DNA of 64,000 nucleotides from Pseudomonas sp. GOM6 (GCF_029537485.1 NZ_JARPUS010000002.1:310001-374000); one strand, 5' to 3'; shown: positions 39,362 to 49,865, counted from the stretch's first letter. The notes: generated from the letters alone by a model not told the origin. Numbers and translations are program-made.

Positions 39362-39425
39362 CGTGGGAGTGGCTACAGCCGCGATGATCTCAGCGCCGCT
39401 GTTCGCGGCTGAAGCCGCTCCCACG
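39362..39425. repeat. REP element between relA and mazG
   Basis: Left arm 39362-39384 (starting CGTGGGAGTGGCT) and right arm 39403-39425 (ending GCCGCTCCCACG) form a 23-base near-perfect palindrome with an 18-base centre. The GTGGGAGCGGCTTCAGCCGCGA type is a widespread extragenic palindrome in Pseudomonas. Its right arm ends 15 bases before the mazG start. Confidence 0.9.
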
Positions 39426-39440
39426 CGCACGCTGGAGCCT

Positions 39441-40280
39441 ATGAAAGACATCTATACCCTGGACGACCTGCTCTACCTGATGGCCCGCCTGCGTGATCCG
39501 CAGCATGGCTGCCCGTGGGACCTCAAGCAGAACTACGCCAGCATCGTGCCGCACACCCTCGAGGAAGCCTACGAGGTGGCCGATGCCATCGAGCGGGGCG
39601 ACTTCGACCACCTCCCGGGCGAGCTGGGTGACCTGCTGTTTCAGGTCGTCTACTACAGCCAGTTGGCGCGTGAGGAGGGGCGTTTCGACTTTGCCAAGGT
39701 GGTCGACGCCATCACGACCAAGCTGGTGCGCCGTCATCCCCACGTGTTTCCCGATGGCGATCTGTACGGCGCCCCGGATATGGCCCGCCTGGAAGAAGCC
39801 GCGATCAAGCAGCGCTGGGAAGAGATCAAGGCCGAGGAGCGCGCCGAGAAGGCTGCAGTGCCTGAGCAACTGTCGCTGCTCGATGACGTCCCCGTCACGC
39901 TACCGGCGCTGTCGCGGGCGGTGAAGCTGCAGAAGCGTGCGGCCCAGGTCGGCTTCGACTGGCCCGAGGCGCTGCCGGTGGTGGATAAGCTGCGCGAGGA
40001 ACTGGACGAAGTGCTGGAGGCCATGAGCGAGAACGATCCTGAGGCGATTGCCGAGGAGGTGGGCGACCTGTTGTTCGTTGTCACCAACCTGGCGCGACAC
40101 CTCAAGGTCGATCCGGAGTCCGCCCTGCGCGCGGCCAATGGCAAGTTCGAGCGGCGCTTCCGCTATATCGAACAGGCATTGCGCGAGGCCGGCCTGGCCA
40201 TCGAGAATTGCAACCTTGAACAACTGGATGCCCTCTGGGGCGAAGCCAAGAAGATGGAAAAGCAGTCTCCGGGCTGCTGA
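39441..40280 (+). CDS. mazG: Nucleoside triphosphate pyrophosphohydrolase MazG
   Basis: MazG hydrolyses NTPs to NMPs and pyrophosphate, and in E. coli it limits ppGpp effects, which suits its place after relA. The 279-residue product has two all-alpha MazG repeats. The first has CPWDLKQNYASIVPHTLEEAYEVADAI and ELGDLLFQVVYY; the second has LREELDEVLEAM and EEVGDLLFVVTNL, both carrying the EExxE/ExxD metal pattern. The ATG at 39441 starts MKDIYTLDDLLYLMARLRDP. An upstream open extension comes from the REP element and looks falsely like a signal peptide. Confidence 0.95.
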   Translation: MKDIYTLDDLLYLMARLRDPQHGCPWDLKQNYASIVPHTLEEAYEVADAIERGDFDHLPGELGDLLFQVVYYSQLAREEGRFDFAKVVDAITTKLVRRHPHVFPDGDLYGAPDMARLEEAAIKQRWEEIKAEERAEKAAVPEQLSLLDDVPVTLPALSRAVKLQKRAAQVGFDWPEALPVVDKLREELDEVLEAMSENDPEAIAEEVGDLLFVVTNLARHLKVDPESALRAANGKFERRFRYIEQALREAGLAIENCNLEQLDALWGEAKKMEKQSPGC

Positions 40281-40298
40281 CGACGAGAGCGAGTACCG

Positions 40299-40838
40299 AT
40301 GAGCCTTTCCCTCCGTGACCAGTTACTGAAAGCCGGGCTGGTCAATGAAAAGCAGGCTAAACAGGCCGGCAAGCAGAAACAGAAGCAGCAGCGCCTGGAA
40401 AAGAAGGGTCAGGCCGAAGTGGATGACTCGCAGAAGCAGGCCGCCCTGCAGGCCATGGCCGAGAAAGCCGCGCGCGACCAGGAGCTGAACCGTCAGCAGC
40501 AGGAGAAGATCCAGCAGAAGGCCATCGCTGCGCAGATCAAGCAGCTGATCGAGAGCGCTCGTCTGCCTAAACTGACCACCGAGGACTACTACAACTTCGT
40601 CGACGACAAGAAGGTCAAGCGTCTGTCGGTGAACAACCTGATGCGCGACAAGCTCAGCCGTGGCTCGCTGGCCATTGTCCGCCATGGTGGTGGTTACGAG
40701 GTGATCCCGCGTGAAGCGGCGCTGAAGATCCAGGAGCGTGACGAGCGCCGCATCGTGCTGCTCAACACGCCGACCGAAGCGCCGGACGAGGATGATCCGT
40801 ATGCCGCCTACCAGGTGCCTGACGACCTGATGTGGTGA
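40299..40838 (+). CDS. DUF2058 family protein (YaiL-like)
   Basis: The 179-residue product begins SLSLRDQLLKAGLVNEKQAKQAGKQKQKQQR, rich in Lys and Gln and predicted to be helical and RNA- or nucleotide-loving. The C-terminal half has EDYYNFVDDKKVKRLSVNNLMRDKLSRGSLAIV and GGGYEVIPREAALKIQERD, which is the DUF2058 core. The function is unknown; E. coli YaiL is reported as nucleoprotein-associated. It follows mazG by 18 bases and is the last gene before a strong terminator, so it probably ends the relA-mazG transcript. Confidence 0.9.
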   Translation: MSLSLRDQLLKAGLVNEKQAKQAGKQKQKQQRLEKKGQAEVDDSQKQAALQAMAEKAARDQELNRQQQEKIQQKAIAAQIKQLIESARLPKLTTEDYYNFVDDKKVKRLSVNNLMRDKLSRGSLAIVRHGGGYEVIPREAALKIQERDERRIVLLNTPTEAPDEDDPYAAYQVPDDLMW

Positions 40839-40842
40839 TGCC

Positions 40843-40869
40843 AAAAAGCCGGGCCCAGCCCGGCTTTTT
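40843..40869. terminator. Bidirectional terminator between DUF2058 and rof genes
   Basis: AAAAAGCCGGGC (40843-40854) pairs with GCCCGGCTTTTT (40858-40869) around CCA. It serves both convergent genes. Confidence 0.93.
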
Positions 40870-40878
40870 CATGCGTGC

Positions 40879-41154
40879 TCAGCAGCGTGCATTGCCCAGC
40901 AGTACCCGGCCGAAACTGGCGCCGTGGTTGAGTGGCGTGATGGCCAGCAGGCGATCCAGGCGTAGCGGTTGTTCGCCGTTCTCGGTGCGCACGATAAAGA
41001 ACTCTTCCTTGCTGCTCTCGGTGCGGGTGGTCAGGGCCTGGGCTGTCAACTCGCCGCCACCGACCAGTTCGATCCGCAGCTGGTAGTGATGCATGCAGGC
41101 GATTTCCAGGTAGTCGTACAGGTCGCAGGACAGCGGGCGATAGGCGTCACTCAT
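40879..41154 (-). CDS. rof: Rho-binding antiterminator Rof
   Basis: Rof binds and blocks transcription terminator Rho. The 91-residue product begins MSDAYRPLSCDLYDYLEIACMHHYQLRIELVGG in part, matching the E. coli YaeO/Rof pattern (CDDYDNLELACQHHLMLTL as I recall). The middle has EFFIVRTENGEQPLRLDRLLAITPLN, giving the Sm-like beta fold. A C-terminal Cys is present. It is bounded by the terminator at 40843 downstream and another at 41206 upstream, so it is a single-gene unit. Confidence 0.88.
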   Translation of the reverse strand: MSDAYRPLSCDLYDYLEIACMHHYQLRIELVGGGELTAQALTTRTESSKEEFFIVRTENGEQPLRLDRLLAITPLNHGASFGRVLLGNARC

Positions 41155-41205
41155 GGCAAGGCCCTCCGGGAGGAGAGAGTTATCCTAGCGCCGAATGGCG
41201 GGCAT

Positions 41206-41231
41206 GAAAAAGCCGGGCGTCGCCCGGCTTT
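41206..41231 (-). terminator. Terminator after the DUF3108 gene
   Basis: On the minus strand the stem GCCGGGCG/CGCCCGGC around a short loop is followed by TTTTT. It separates the purN-DUF3108 region from rof. Confidence 0.88.
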
Positions 41232-41246
41232 CGTTGGTATCTGCGT

Positions 41247-41963
41247 TTAGTCGCGTTTGCCTTCGACAGTGCGGCCGTCGACCGTGCCGTCCTTGAGCAT
41301 GATCTGGTATTCCTTGCCGTCTTTCTCGACCTGGTGCAGGCGTACCAGCAGGTAGTTCCAGTCCTTGGCGAACCACAGCACGGTCTTGCGGTTGCTCTGG
41401 GTCGGATCGCGCACGCGCTCGACCTTGATCGCAGCGAGCAGGCCGGCCTTGGTGCGTACGTTTTCTTCGCCGAGTACGCGGAAATCGTAGGTTTCGACCT
41501 CGTCGCCGTCGATCACCTGGTAGCTCATGCTCTTCTCGCCGGCGGCCACATCGTGCTGCAGGACCAGTTGGTAGGTGGACTTGTCCTGCAGGCCAAGGTT
41601 GAGCGGTACGCGCACCGCATCACCCCGGTCGTTGCCGATCACCTGCTTCTCGGTCCAGTCGAAATCCAGCTCGATTTGCTTGCCTTTACCCAGGCCGCTG
41701 CGGTCGAAGCGATAGGTCAGCGGCAGGAAGGCATCGTTCTCCACGCGGAAGGTGCTTTTCTCGCTAAGGCTGGCGACCAGCATGGAGGCTTCGAAATCCA
41801 GCTCCCAGCGGCCGTTGTCCAGTTGCTTGAGGCTACGGCCGGCGGTGCCGCTGATCGGTACCTGCTTCCAGTCGGCGGTGTAGCTGGCGGAGAACGGCTT
41901 GATCTCCAGGGCCTGTGCCGGCAGGGCCAGCAGGGCGAGCAACATCAGCAGAGCGCGGGGCAT
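41247..41963 (-). CDS. DUF3108 domain periplasmic protein
   Basis: The 238-residue product has a signal peptide (MPRALLMLLALLALPAQALE, cleavage near residue 18). A DUF3108 domain follows with FSASYTADWKQVPISGTAGRSL, TFRVENDAFLPLTYRFDRSGLGKGK and KTVLWFAKDWNYLLVRLHQVE. The family is periplasmic with unknown function; its beta-rich pattern resembles lipoprotein-carrier-like folds. It starts 8 bases after purN on the same strand, an arrangement that I recall is conserved in pseudomonads. Confidence 0.9.
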   Translation of the reverse strand: MPRALLMLLALLALPAQALEIKPFSASYTADWKQVPISGTAGRSLKQLDNGRWELDFEASMLVASLSEKSTFRVENDAFLPLTYRFDRSGLGKGKQIELDFDWTEKQVIGNDRGDAVRVPLNLGLQDKSTYQLVLQHDVAAGEKSMSYQVIDGDEVETYDFRVLGEENVRTKAGLLAAIKVERVRDPTQSNRKTVLWFAKDWNYLLVRLHQVEKDGKEYQIMLKDGTVDGRTVEGKRD

Positions 41964-41971
41964 GTGATCTC

Positions 41972-42619
41972 CTATGTGCGAATCAGGTGTCCGGTGGCTG
42001 GCAGGTCCTTGCCGTCCAGTTGTGCGCCGGTTTGGCCCAGGCGCAGGCGACCCTCGGCGAACCAGCGCATGGCCAGAGGATAAATGTGGTGCTCCTGGCC
42101 ATGAACCCGTTGCGCCAGTGACTCCGGCGTGTCGTCAGACTCTACCGGGACCACCGCCTGTACGACCAGAGGACCGCCATCGAGTTCCTCGGTGACGAAG
42201 TGCACGCTGCAGCCATGCTCGCGGTCACCGGCCTCCAGCGCGCGCTGGTGGGTGTGCAGGCCCTTGTATTTGGGCAGCAGCGAGGGATGGATATTCAGCA
42301 GTCGTCCCTCGTAGTGGCGGACGAAGCCGCCGGTGAGGATGCGCATGAAGCCGGCCAGTACCACCAGCTGTGGATCGAAGCCGTCGATGGTTTCGATCAG
42401 CGCGGCGTCGAACGCATCACGGCCGTCGAACTGCTTGTGGTCGAGCACGCGGGTGGCGATACCGGCCTGCTTGGCCCGCTCCAGCCCGTAGGCATCGGCG
42501 CGGTTGGAAATCACCGCGGCGATGCGTGCCGGATTGCCGTCATGGGCGATGCTGTCGATCAGTGCCTGCAGATTGCTGCCGGAGCCGGAGATCAGCACCA
42601 CGACATTGCAGTCGGCCAT
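41972..42619 (-). CDS. purN: Phosphoribosylglycinamide formyltransferase (PurN)
   Basis: PurN adds a formyl group from 10-formyl-THF to GAR in purine synthesis. The 215-residue protein begins [22 protein letters not shown]. The catalytic Asn and His are in LLNIHPSLLPKYKGLHTHQ, and the folate-binding region is EHGCSVHFVTEELDGGPLVVQ. The start overlaps the purM stop by one base (TGATG), so the pair is coupled. Upstream in-frame sequence reaches into purM and is not part of it. Confidence 0.97.
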   Translation of the reverse strand: MADCNVVVLISGSGSNLQALIDSIAHDGNPARIAAVISNRADAYGLERAKQAGIATRVLDHKQFDGRDAFDAALIETIDGFDPQLVVLAGFMRILTGGFVRHYEGRLLNIHPSLLPKYKGLHTHQRALEAGDREHGCSVHFVTEELDGGPLVVQAVVPVESDDTPESLAQRVHGQEHHIYPLAMRWFAEGRLRLGQTGAQLDGKDLPATGHLIRT

Positions 42620-43677
42620 CAGTGGGCTTTCAGGTTGTTCAGTTGAACCTGGGCAGCGCCATCGGCGGCCTGGGCGATGCTGCCGATGACCCACGGGGTT
42701 TCGCCGGAGGCACGCAGGTTGGCCAGAGCGCTTTCGACCTGATCCTGAGCCACGCAGATGACCATGCCGACGCCGCAGTTCAGGACGCGGTGCATCTCAT
42801 GCTCGTCGACGTTGCCCTTCTCCTGCAGCCAGTCGAAGACCGCCGGGCGGTTCCAGCTGGCCACGTCGATCACCGCCTGGGCGCCTTCCGGCAGCACGCG
42901 TGGGATGTTGTCGAGCAGGCCGCCACCGGTGATGTGGGCCATGGCCTTGACCGCGCCGGTGTCCTTGATCAGCTTGAGCAGCGGCTTGACGTAGATGCGG
43001 GTCGGCGCCATCAGCAGTTCGGTCAGCGGCTTGCCGTCAAGCTGGATGCTTTCGATATCGGCACCGGAGACTTCGATGATCTTGCGGATCAGCGAGTAGC
43101 CGTTGGAGTGTGGGCCCGAGGAGGGCAGGGCGATCAGGGCATCGCCGGTAGCGACCTTGGAGCCGTCGATGATTTCGGCCTTTTCCACCACGCCCACGCA
43201 GAAACCGGCCAGGTCGTAGTCTTCGCCTTCGTACATGCCCGGCATTTCGGCGGTTTCACCACCGACCAGGGAGCAGCCAGCCAGCTCGCAACCGGCACCG
43301 ATGCCGGTCACCACGGTAGCGGCCACGTCGACATTCAGCTTGCCGGTGGCGTAGTAGTCGAGGAAGAACAGCGGCTCGGCGCCACACACCACCAGGTCGT
43401 TGACGCACATGGCGACCAGATCCTGGCCGATGCTGTCATGCTTGTTCAGGTTCAGCGCCAGGCGCAGCTTGGTGCCGACGCCGTCGGTGCCGCTGACCAG
43501 GACCGGCTGCTTGTAGCCGGCAGGAATTTCACAGAGGGCGCCGAACCCCCCCAGGCCACCCATGACTTCCGGGCGCGCGGTGCGCTTGGCCACGCCTTTG
43601 ATGCGTTCGACCAGGGCTTCACCGGCGTCGATGTCTACACCGGCGTCTTTGTAGCTGATGGAGGGTTGCTTGCTCAT
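42619..43677 (-). CDS. purM: Phosphoribosylformylglycinamidine cyclo-ligase (AIRS)
   Basis: PurM closes FGAM to AIR with ATP. The 352-residue protein begins [27 protein letters not shown], has [59 protein letters not shown] and [18 protein letters not shown], all AIRS signatures. It is the first gene of a purM-purN operon and divergent from a DUF2066 gene, with 197 bases for the two promoters. Regulation is not evident. Confidence 0.98.
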   Translation of the reverse strand: MSKQPSISYKDAGVDIDAGEALVERIKGVAKRTARPEVMGGLGGFGALCEIPAGYKQPVLVSGTDGVGTKLRLALNLNKHDSIGQDLVAMCVNDLVVCGAEPLFFLDYYATGKLNVDVAATVVTGIGAGCELAGCSLVGGETAEMPGMYEGEDYDLAGFCVGVVEKAEIIDGSKVATGDALIALPSSGPHSNGYSLIRKIIEVSGADIESIQLDGKPLTELLMAPTRIYVKPLLKLIKDTGAVKAMAHITGGGLLDNIPRVLPEGAQAVIDVASWNRPAVFDWLQEKGNVDEHEMHRVLNCGVGMVICVAQDQVESALANLRASGETPWVIGSIAQAADGAAQVQLNNLKAH

Positions 43678-43874
43678 GGGATCAGGCCTTTAGAGGGGAG
43701 AATGCTGAGGGCGGGCGCCGTTGTGCGGGCCGCTGCGCGAAGGCGCGCGATTTTATCAGGCTTGCCCGGCAGCGGCCACCAGCCCCGACGGTTGCCGGGG
43801 AACAGGCGGCTGTTTAAGGTATAGCCCTTCGCCTGGCCGATCAGGCATTTGCTTCCCCTTCCGAGAGTCTGTCG

Positions 43875-44900
43875 ATGCGCGTGTCCGCCCGTCTGTTCGC
43901 CGTTTGTCTTTCGCTGCTCAGTCTGCCGGCCCTGGCCGCTCAGGTCGACGACCTTTATCAGGTGCGCGAGAGTGTTACCAGCCAGCAGCCGGAAGAGCGC
44001 AGTGCCGCGCTCGGGCGCGCCCTGGAAACCCTCATGCTGCGCCTGACCGGCGATGCCAAGGTTGTGCAGAGTGCGGGGCTGGAGGGCGTGCGCAAGGACC
44101 CTCAGCAACTGGTCAGTCAGTACGTGTACGAGGGCGATAGCCTGGTGGTGGATTTCGATCCGCTGACCACCGAGAACAAGTTGCGTCAGGCCGGTGTGCC
44201 GATCTGGGGCGCCAACCGTCCGTTGATCCTGACCTGGTGGCTGAATAACAGCGAGGGTAGCAGCAGCCTGATCGGCGATGGCCAGGAGGCTGCAACACCT
44301 CTGCGTCAGGCAGCCCAGCATCGCGGTCTGCCGCTGCGCCTGCCGCTGGCTGACCTTGAAGAACAGCTGGTCGCTACCCCTGAGAACCTTGGTGTCAGCC
44401 AGCCGGATGCGTTGCAGCCCGCCTCCGAGCGTTATGCGGCCGATGCCCTGTTGGCGGTCAATGCCCGCGAGCAGGATGGCCAGTGGCAAGCCGACTGGCG
44501 GCTGTGGCTGGGTGATGCCCGTGAGCAGGGCAGCGCACAAGGCGCGGATCAGCAGGCCCTGGCCGATGCCGTGCTGTTGGCTGTGAGCCAGCGTTTGGCG
44601 CCGCGTTTCCTGGTGAAACCGGGAGCGGCTGGAGCCATGACCCTGGAAGTGCAGGGCGCGGATCTGTCGCGCTACGCAGAGCTGGAGCGCCTGCTCGACC
44701 CGTTTGGTGCCCGCCTGCTGAGGGTCAGCGGTGATCTGCTGGTGTGGCAGGTCAATGCCAGTGCCGAGCAGTTGCGTGCCCAGCTGGGGCTGGCAGGCTT
44801 GCGCGAAGCACCGGTTGAGGCTGCGCCGCTGGATGCCACTGGCGAGCCGCAGGCCACGCCGGCTCAGGTGCCGGCCAACCTGATGCGCTTCAGCTGGTAA
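43875..44900 (+). CDS. DUF2066 domain secreted protein
   Basis: The 341-residue product has a clear signal peptide (MRVSARLFAVCLSLLSLPALAAQ, cleavage near residue 22). A DUF2066 region follows, with VDDLYQVRESVTSQQPEERSAALGRALETLMLRLTGD and PIWGANRPLILTWWLNN. The tail is rich in Ala, Pro and Glu (LREAPVEAAPLDATGEPQATPAQVP in part), probably disordered. The function is unknown. It is divergent from purM, and a strong hairpin at 44949-44972 follows. The position next to purM and a PerM-type permease is conserved in pseudomonads as I recall. Confidence 0.87.
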   Translation: MRVSARLFAVCLSLLSLPALAAQVDDLYQVRESVTSQQPEERSAALGRALETLMLRLTGDAKVVQSAGLEGVRKDPQQLVSQYVYEGDSLVVDFDPLTTENKLRQAGVPIWGANRPLILTWWLNNSEGSSSLIGDGQEAATPLRQAAQHRGLPLRLPLADLEEQLVATPENLGVSQPDALQPASERYAADALLAVNAREQDGQWQADWRLWLGDAREQGSAQGADQQALADAVLLAVSQRLAPRFLVKPGAAGAMTLEVQGADLSRYAELERLLDPFGARLLRVSGDLLVWQVNASAEQLRAQLGLAGLREAPVEAAPLDATGEPQATPAQVPANLMRFSW

Positions 44901-44948
44901 GCAAACGGTCGACGCGCTGTCACTATTGCTGCTGTTTACTGTCGTGTT

Positions 44949-44972
44949 GCCGGTGCGTTGTGACGCACCGGC
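44949..44972 (+). terminator. Strong hairpin after the DUF2066 gene
   Basis: GCCGGTGCGT (44949-44958) pairs with ACGCACCGGC (44963-44972) around TGTG and is followed by CTCTTTCCTTT. The T-run is broken, so termination may be partial and allow read-through to the permease gene. Confidence 0.7.
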
Positions 44973-44999
44973 CTCTTTCCTTTAGGCGGAGTGCCTGAA

Positions 45000-46094
45000 A
45001 TGACCGATTCACAGCGCTGGCTATGGCTGGCTGGGCTGTTTCTCTGTGGCTGGCTGATCTATCTGCTGATGCCGATCCTGTCGCCCTTTTTGGTCGCCAT
45101 GTTGTTGGCCTACATGGGCGATCCGCTGGTGGATCGCCTGGAGCGGCGCAGGCTCTCGCGTACCTGGGGCGTGGTCGTGGTGTTCGCCGTGTTCAGCCTG
45201 CTATTGCTGATTCTGTTATTGGTGCTGATCCCGATGCTGGGACGGCAGCTGGTGCGGCTCTACGAACTGGTTCCACAGGGGCTCGACTGGGCGCAGCACC
45301 AGGCTTTTCCCTGGATGCAGGCGCAGCTCGGTCTGGCCGAGGGTTTCTGGCGCTTCGACCAGCTCAAGCAGGCCTTTTCCGGACAGCTTGGCAAGACCAC
45401 CGATATTGTCGGTGGCCTGCTGGCGCAAGCCACGGCGTCGAGCCTGGCGCTGCTCGGCTGGTTGGGTAATCTGCTGTTGATACCCGTGGTGGCTTTCTAT
45501 CTGTTGCGCGATTGGGACCTGATGATGGCCCGGTTGCGCAGCCTATTGCCGCGTGCCCGCGAGCGACTGATCGTGCAGTTGGTCGGTGAGTGTCATGAGG
45601 TGCTGGGCGCTTTCATGCGTGGGCAACTGATGGTCATGTTGGCGTTGGCGGGCATCTATTCAGTCGGTCTGATGGTGGTCGGTTTGGAGTTGGGACTGCT
45701 GATCGGCTTGCTGGCGGGACTGGCCAGCATCGTGCCGTACATGGGCTTTATCGTGGGTTTTGGTGCTGCCGTGGTCGCCGCGCTGTTTCAGCATGGCGGC
45801 TTTGAGCTCTATCCACTGATCGGCATTGCCGTGGTCTTTGGCATCGGTCAGCTGCTCGAAGGCATGCTACTGACTCCTTTGCTGGTCGGTGATCGCATTG
45901 GCCTGCACCCGGTAGCCGTGATCTTCGCCATCCTTGCCGGTGGTCAGCTGTTCGGCTTCACCGGTGTGCTGCTGGCCTTGCCAGTGGCCGCGGTGATCAT
46001 GGTTTTGCTGCGCCATGCTCATGATTTCTATAAACTTTCCGACCTTTACGGAGAGTCTTCCGGCGATTCGCAAGAACCGCCGTCCAGTGCATGA
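45000..46094 (+). CDS. AI-2E family transporter / PerM-type permease
   Basis: The 364-residue product has eight likely membrane helices and begins SQRWLWLAGLFLCGWLIYLLMPILSPFLVAML. The AI-2E_transport signatures are seen in AYMGDPLVDRLERRRLSRTWGVV, VVGLELGLLIGLLAGLASIVPYMGFIVGF and LVGDRIGLHPVAVIFAILAGG. Members export autoinducer-2 or act as Na+/H+ antiporters; the role here is unknown. The ATG at 45000 is in the context GCCTGAAATG. Its stop overlaps the hda start (ATGA), an arrangement common in pseudomonads. Confidence 0.9.
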   Translation: MTDSQRWLWLAGLFLCGWLIYLLMPILSPFLVAMLLAYMGDPLVDRLERRRLSRTWGVVVVFAVFSLLLLILLLVLIPMLGRQLVRLYELVPQGLDWAQHQAFPWMQAQLGLAEGFWRFDQLKQAFSGQLGKTTDIVGGLLAQATASSLALLGWLGNLLLIPVVAFYLLRDWDLMMARLRSLLPRARERLIVQLVGECHEVLGAFMRGQLMVMLALAGIYSVGLMVVGLELGLLIGLLAGLASIVPYMGFIVGFGAAVVAALFQHGGFELYPLIGIAVVFGIGQLLEGMLLTPLLVGDRIGLHPVAVIFAILAGGQLFGFTGVLLALPVAAVIMVLLRHAHDFYKLSDLYGESSGDSQEPPSSA

Positions 46095-46795
46095 AACCAG
46101 TCCAGCTGCCTCTTGGCGTGCGCCTGCGCGACGACGCCACCTTTGTGAACTACTACCCCGGCGCCAACGCGGCGGCCCTCGGCTATGTCGAGCGCCTGTG
46201 CGAGGCCGATGCCGGCTGGACCGAGAGCCTGATCTACCTCTGGGGTGGTGAAGGTGTGGGGCGCAGCCACCTGCTGCAGGCGGCCTGCCTGCGTTTCGAG
46301 CAGCGTGGCGAGGCGGCGGTCTATCTGCCCTTGGGCGAAGTGGCCGAGTACGGCCCTGAGCTGCTCGATGGCCTGGACCAGTCCGAGCTGGTCTGTCTCG
46401 ATGATCTCGACGCCGTGGCCGGGCGCGCGGACTGGGAAGAGGCGCTGTTCCACCTGTTCAACCGCCTGCGCGACTCCGGTCGGCGCCTGCTGCTCGCGGC
46501 CACCGTTTCACCGCGCGAATTGCCGGTGCAGCTGCCCGATCTGCAGTCGCGTCTGACCCTGGCGCTGGTGTTCCAGTTGCATGAGCTGGGTGATGAAGAC
46601 AAGCTGCGCGCCCTGCAGTTGCGTGCTTCGCGCCGTGGCCTGCACCTGACCGATGACGTTGGGCGTTTCATCCTGACCCGTGGCGAGCGCAGCATGAGCG
46701 GTCTGTTCGAGCTGTTGGAGCGCCTCGACCAGGCATCCCTGCAGGCCCAACGCAAGCTGACCATTCCCTTTCTCAAGGAAACCCTGGGCTGGTAA
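46091..46795 (+). CDS. hda: DnaA regulatory inactivator Hda
   Basis: Hda with the DNA clamp stimulates DnaA-ATP hydrolysis to prevent re-initiation of replication. The 234-residue protein begins KPVQLPLGVRLRDDATFVNYYPGAN with the clamp-binding QLPLGV near the start. It has an AAA+ core (IYLWGGEGVGRSHLLQAA in place of Walker A), Walker B LVCLDDLDAVAG, and the sensor-like RLLLAATVSPREL. Overlap with the permease stop couples translation. A hairpin with arms at 46782-46790 and 46797-46805 straddles the stop codon and could end transcription of this and the convergent gene. Confidence 0.96.
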   Translation: MKPVQLPLGVRLRDDATFVNYYPGANAAALGYVERLCEADAGWTESLIYLWGGEGVGRSHLLQAACLRFEQRGEAAVYLPLGEVAEYGPELLDGLDQSELVCLDDLDAVAGRADWEEALFHLFNRLRDSGRRLLLAATVSPRELPVQLPDLQSRLTLALVFQLHELGDEDKLRALQLRASRRGLHLTDDVGRFILTRGERSMSGLFELLERLDQASLQAQRKLTIPFLKETLGW

Positions 46796-46805
46796 GGCCC
46801 AGGGT
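46782..46805. terminator. Possible hairpin terminator spanning the hda stop
   Basis: ACCCTGGGC (46782-46790) and GCCCAGGGT (46797-46805) are perfect nine-base arms. There is only a short T-run on either side, so it is a weak terminator or an mRNA end stabiliser. Confidence 0.5.
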
Positions 46806-46810
46806 TCGAC

Positions 46811-48166
<1,356 letters not shown>

Positions 48167-48236
48167 GGCGGGTGCCCATTGGCGAATGAGGGCGCTATTC
48201 TAGCTGCCAAGAGCGCGAAACGGCTAAGGAGAGGGC

Positions 48237-49460
48237 ATGCGACGGCGGCTGGATGACTGGGTGGAGTTCTGGGGCTTCCTGTTCCGGCGTTTTCTGGCCG
48301 ATCGCGCGATCAACAGTGCGGCCGCCTTGACCTACACCACGCTGTTCGCCGTGGTGCCGATGATGACTGTGACCTTCTCCATGCTTTCGGCCATCCCGGC
48401 GTTTCAGGGGACCGGTGAGCAGATCCAGAGCTTCATCTTTCAGAACTTCGTGCCGTCGTCCGGCGAGACGGTGCAGGAATATCTACGCGAGTTCACCACC
48501 CAGGCACGTAAGCTTACCTGGGTCGGCGTGGTGTTGCTGGCGGTGACGGCATTCATGATGCTGGTGACCATCGAGAAAGCCTTCAACACCATCTGGCGCG
48601 TGCGTCAGCCGCGTCGTGGCATCTCCAGCTTTCTGCTGTACTGGGCGATTCTCAGCCTGGGGCCGATCTTGCTGGGTGCGGGTTTTGCCGCGACCACCTA
48701 CATCACCTCGCTGTCGCTGCTGTCCGGGCCGGATGCGCTGGTCGGCGCCAAGACGCTGCTCGGTTTCGCTCCGTTGCTGTCCAGTGTGGCGGCGTTCACA
48801 TTGCTCTACTCCAGCGTGCCGAACGCCCGCGTGCCGCTGCGCCATGCCTTCGCAGGCGGGCTGTTCACCGCCGTGCTGTTCGAGCTGGCCAAGGGGTTGT
48901 TCGGGCTCTACGTCAGCCTGTTTCCCGGTTACCAGCTGATCTATGGCGCTTTTGCCACGGTGCCGTTGTTTTTGCTGTGGATCTACCTGTCCTGGTTGAT
49001 CGTGCTGTTCGGCGCCGAGCTGGTGTGCAACCTGTCCTCTTCCCGCCTCTGGCGGCGGCGTGCTTTACCGCGGGTGCTGGTATTGCTTGGCGTGTTGCGG
49101 GTCTTTCATCAACGACAGCAGCAGGGGCGAGCGGTGAGCCATGCCGAGATACAGCGTGAAGGCTGGTTGCTGCCAGAGGACGAATGGGCCGAGCTGACCG
49201 AGTTTCTCGCCGGTGAGCAACTGATCTGTCGCACCAGTGGCGGAAATTGGGTGCTGTGCCGGGATCTGCAGCACTACAGCCTTTATCAACTGCTGATGAG
49301 CAGCCCCTGGCCGCTACCGCGGCCGGGGCAGTTACCCGAGCAGTTCGAGGAGGCCTGGTACCCCTCGGTACGCGTGGCGCTGGAGCAGCTTCACCAGCAG
49401 CAGGCTGAGCTATTTGCTGGCAGTCTGGCCCAGTGGCTGGACGGGACTGGTCAGAAGTGA
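48237..49460 (+). CDS. YihY/BrkB family inner-membrane protein
   Basis: The 407-residue product has six membrane helices in the first 270 residues: [64 protein letters not shown] and others, ending [22 protein letters not shown]. This is the YihY/BrkB pattern, formerly misnamed ribonuclease BN. The remaining 130 residues form a cytoplasmic winged-helix-like tail ([36 protein letters not shown] in part). The function is unknown. The ATG at 48237 follows GGAGAGGGC, a good ribosome site. Confidence 0.9.
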   Translation: MRRRLDDWVEFWGFLFRRFLADRAINSAAALTYTTLFAVVPMMTVTFSMLSAIPAFQGTGEQIQSFIFQNFVPSSGETVQEYLREFTTQARKLTWVGVVLLAVTAFMMLVTIEKAFNTIWRVRQPRRGISSFLLYWAILSLGPILLGAGFAATTYITSLSLLSGPDALVGAKTLLGFAPLLSSVAAFTLLYSSVPNARVPLRHAFAGGLFTAVLFELAKGLFGLYVSLFPGYQLIYGAFATVPLFLLWIYLSWLIVLFGAELVCNLSSSRLWRRRALPRVLVLLGVLRVFHQRQQQGRAVSHAEIQREGWLLPEDEWAELTEFLAGEQLICRTSGGNWVLCRDLQHYSLYQLLMSSPWPLPRPGQLPEQFEEAWYPSVRVALEQLHQQQAELFAGSLAQWLDGTGQK

Positions 49461-49621
49461 CGAAAAAAGTCAGTTTAGTGCGGGGTGCAGTCGGCTCCGC
49501 GAGGCTATAAAGGCGAGCAAACGCAGCAATACCGGCCTGGGAAGGCTGGCACGCTTCTGGCTATCTTCCAGCTATATGCTGGCAGAGTGCCGGCGGCCTG
49601 AGACTCAGGGAAGTCGAGTGG

Positions 49622-49813
49622 ATGAGCAGTAGCAAGAACAAAGTAGTGCCGTTGCAACCGCGCGATACCGATGAAGCGCTGGAGCGGCTCAACCGCATTA
49701 CCGGTCTGCGTTTTGTTCGCTGGCCACAGTCACTGGCTGCGCTGGCGCGTCAGGCCGGTGAAGAAACCGAGCCGGAAAAGCCCAGTTCGGTTGTGCGTTT
49801 CGGGGTGTTCTGA
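49622..49813 (+). CDS. Small conserved hypothetical protein
   Basis: The 63-residue product (SSSKNKVVPLQPRDTDEALERLNRITGLRF in part, ending SSVVRFGVF) is charged, has no signal peptide or membrane segment, and matches no family I can name. The start is ATG at 49622; upstream GGGAAGTCGAGTGG includes a GGGA ribosome-like site. An intrinsic terminator follows within 15 bases, supporting a real transcript. The 160-base gap before it has a small inverted repeat, CCAGC-TATAT-GCTGG (49568-49582), of unknown meaning. Confidence 0.65.
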   Translation: MSSSKNKVVPLQPRDTDEALERLNRITGLRFVRWPQSLAALARQAGEETEPEKPSSVVRFGVF

Positions 49814-49825
49814 GCCCACAAAGCA

Positions 49826-49847
49826 AAACCCCGCCGAAGCGGGGTTT
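49826..49847. terminator. Bidirectional intrinsic terminator
   Basis: AAACCCCGC (49826-49834) pairs with GCGGGGTTT (49839-49847) around CGAA. It lies between the small plus-strand gene and the convergent gene ending at 49866. Confidence 0.88.
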
Positions 49848-49865
49848 GCCTAAGCAGTCTGGCTA

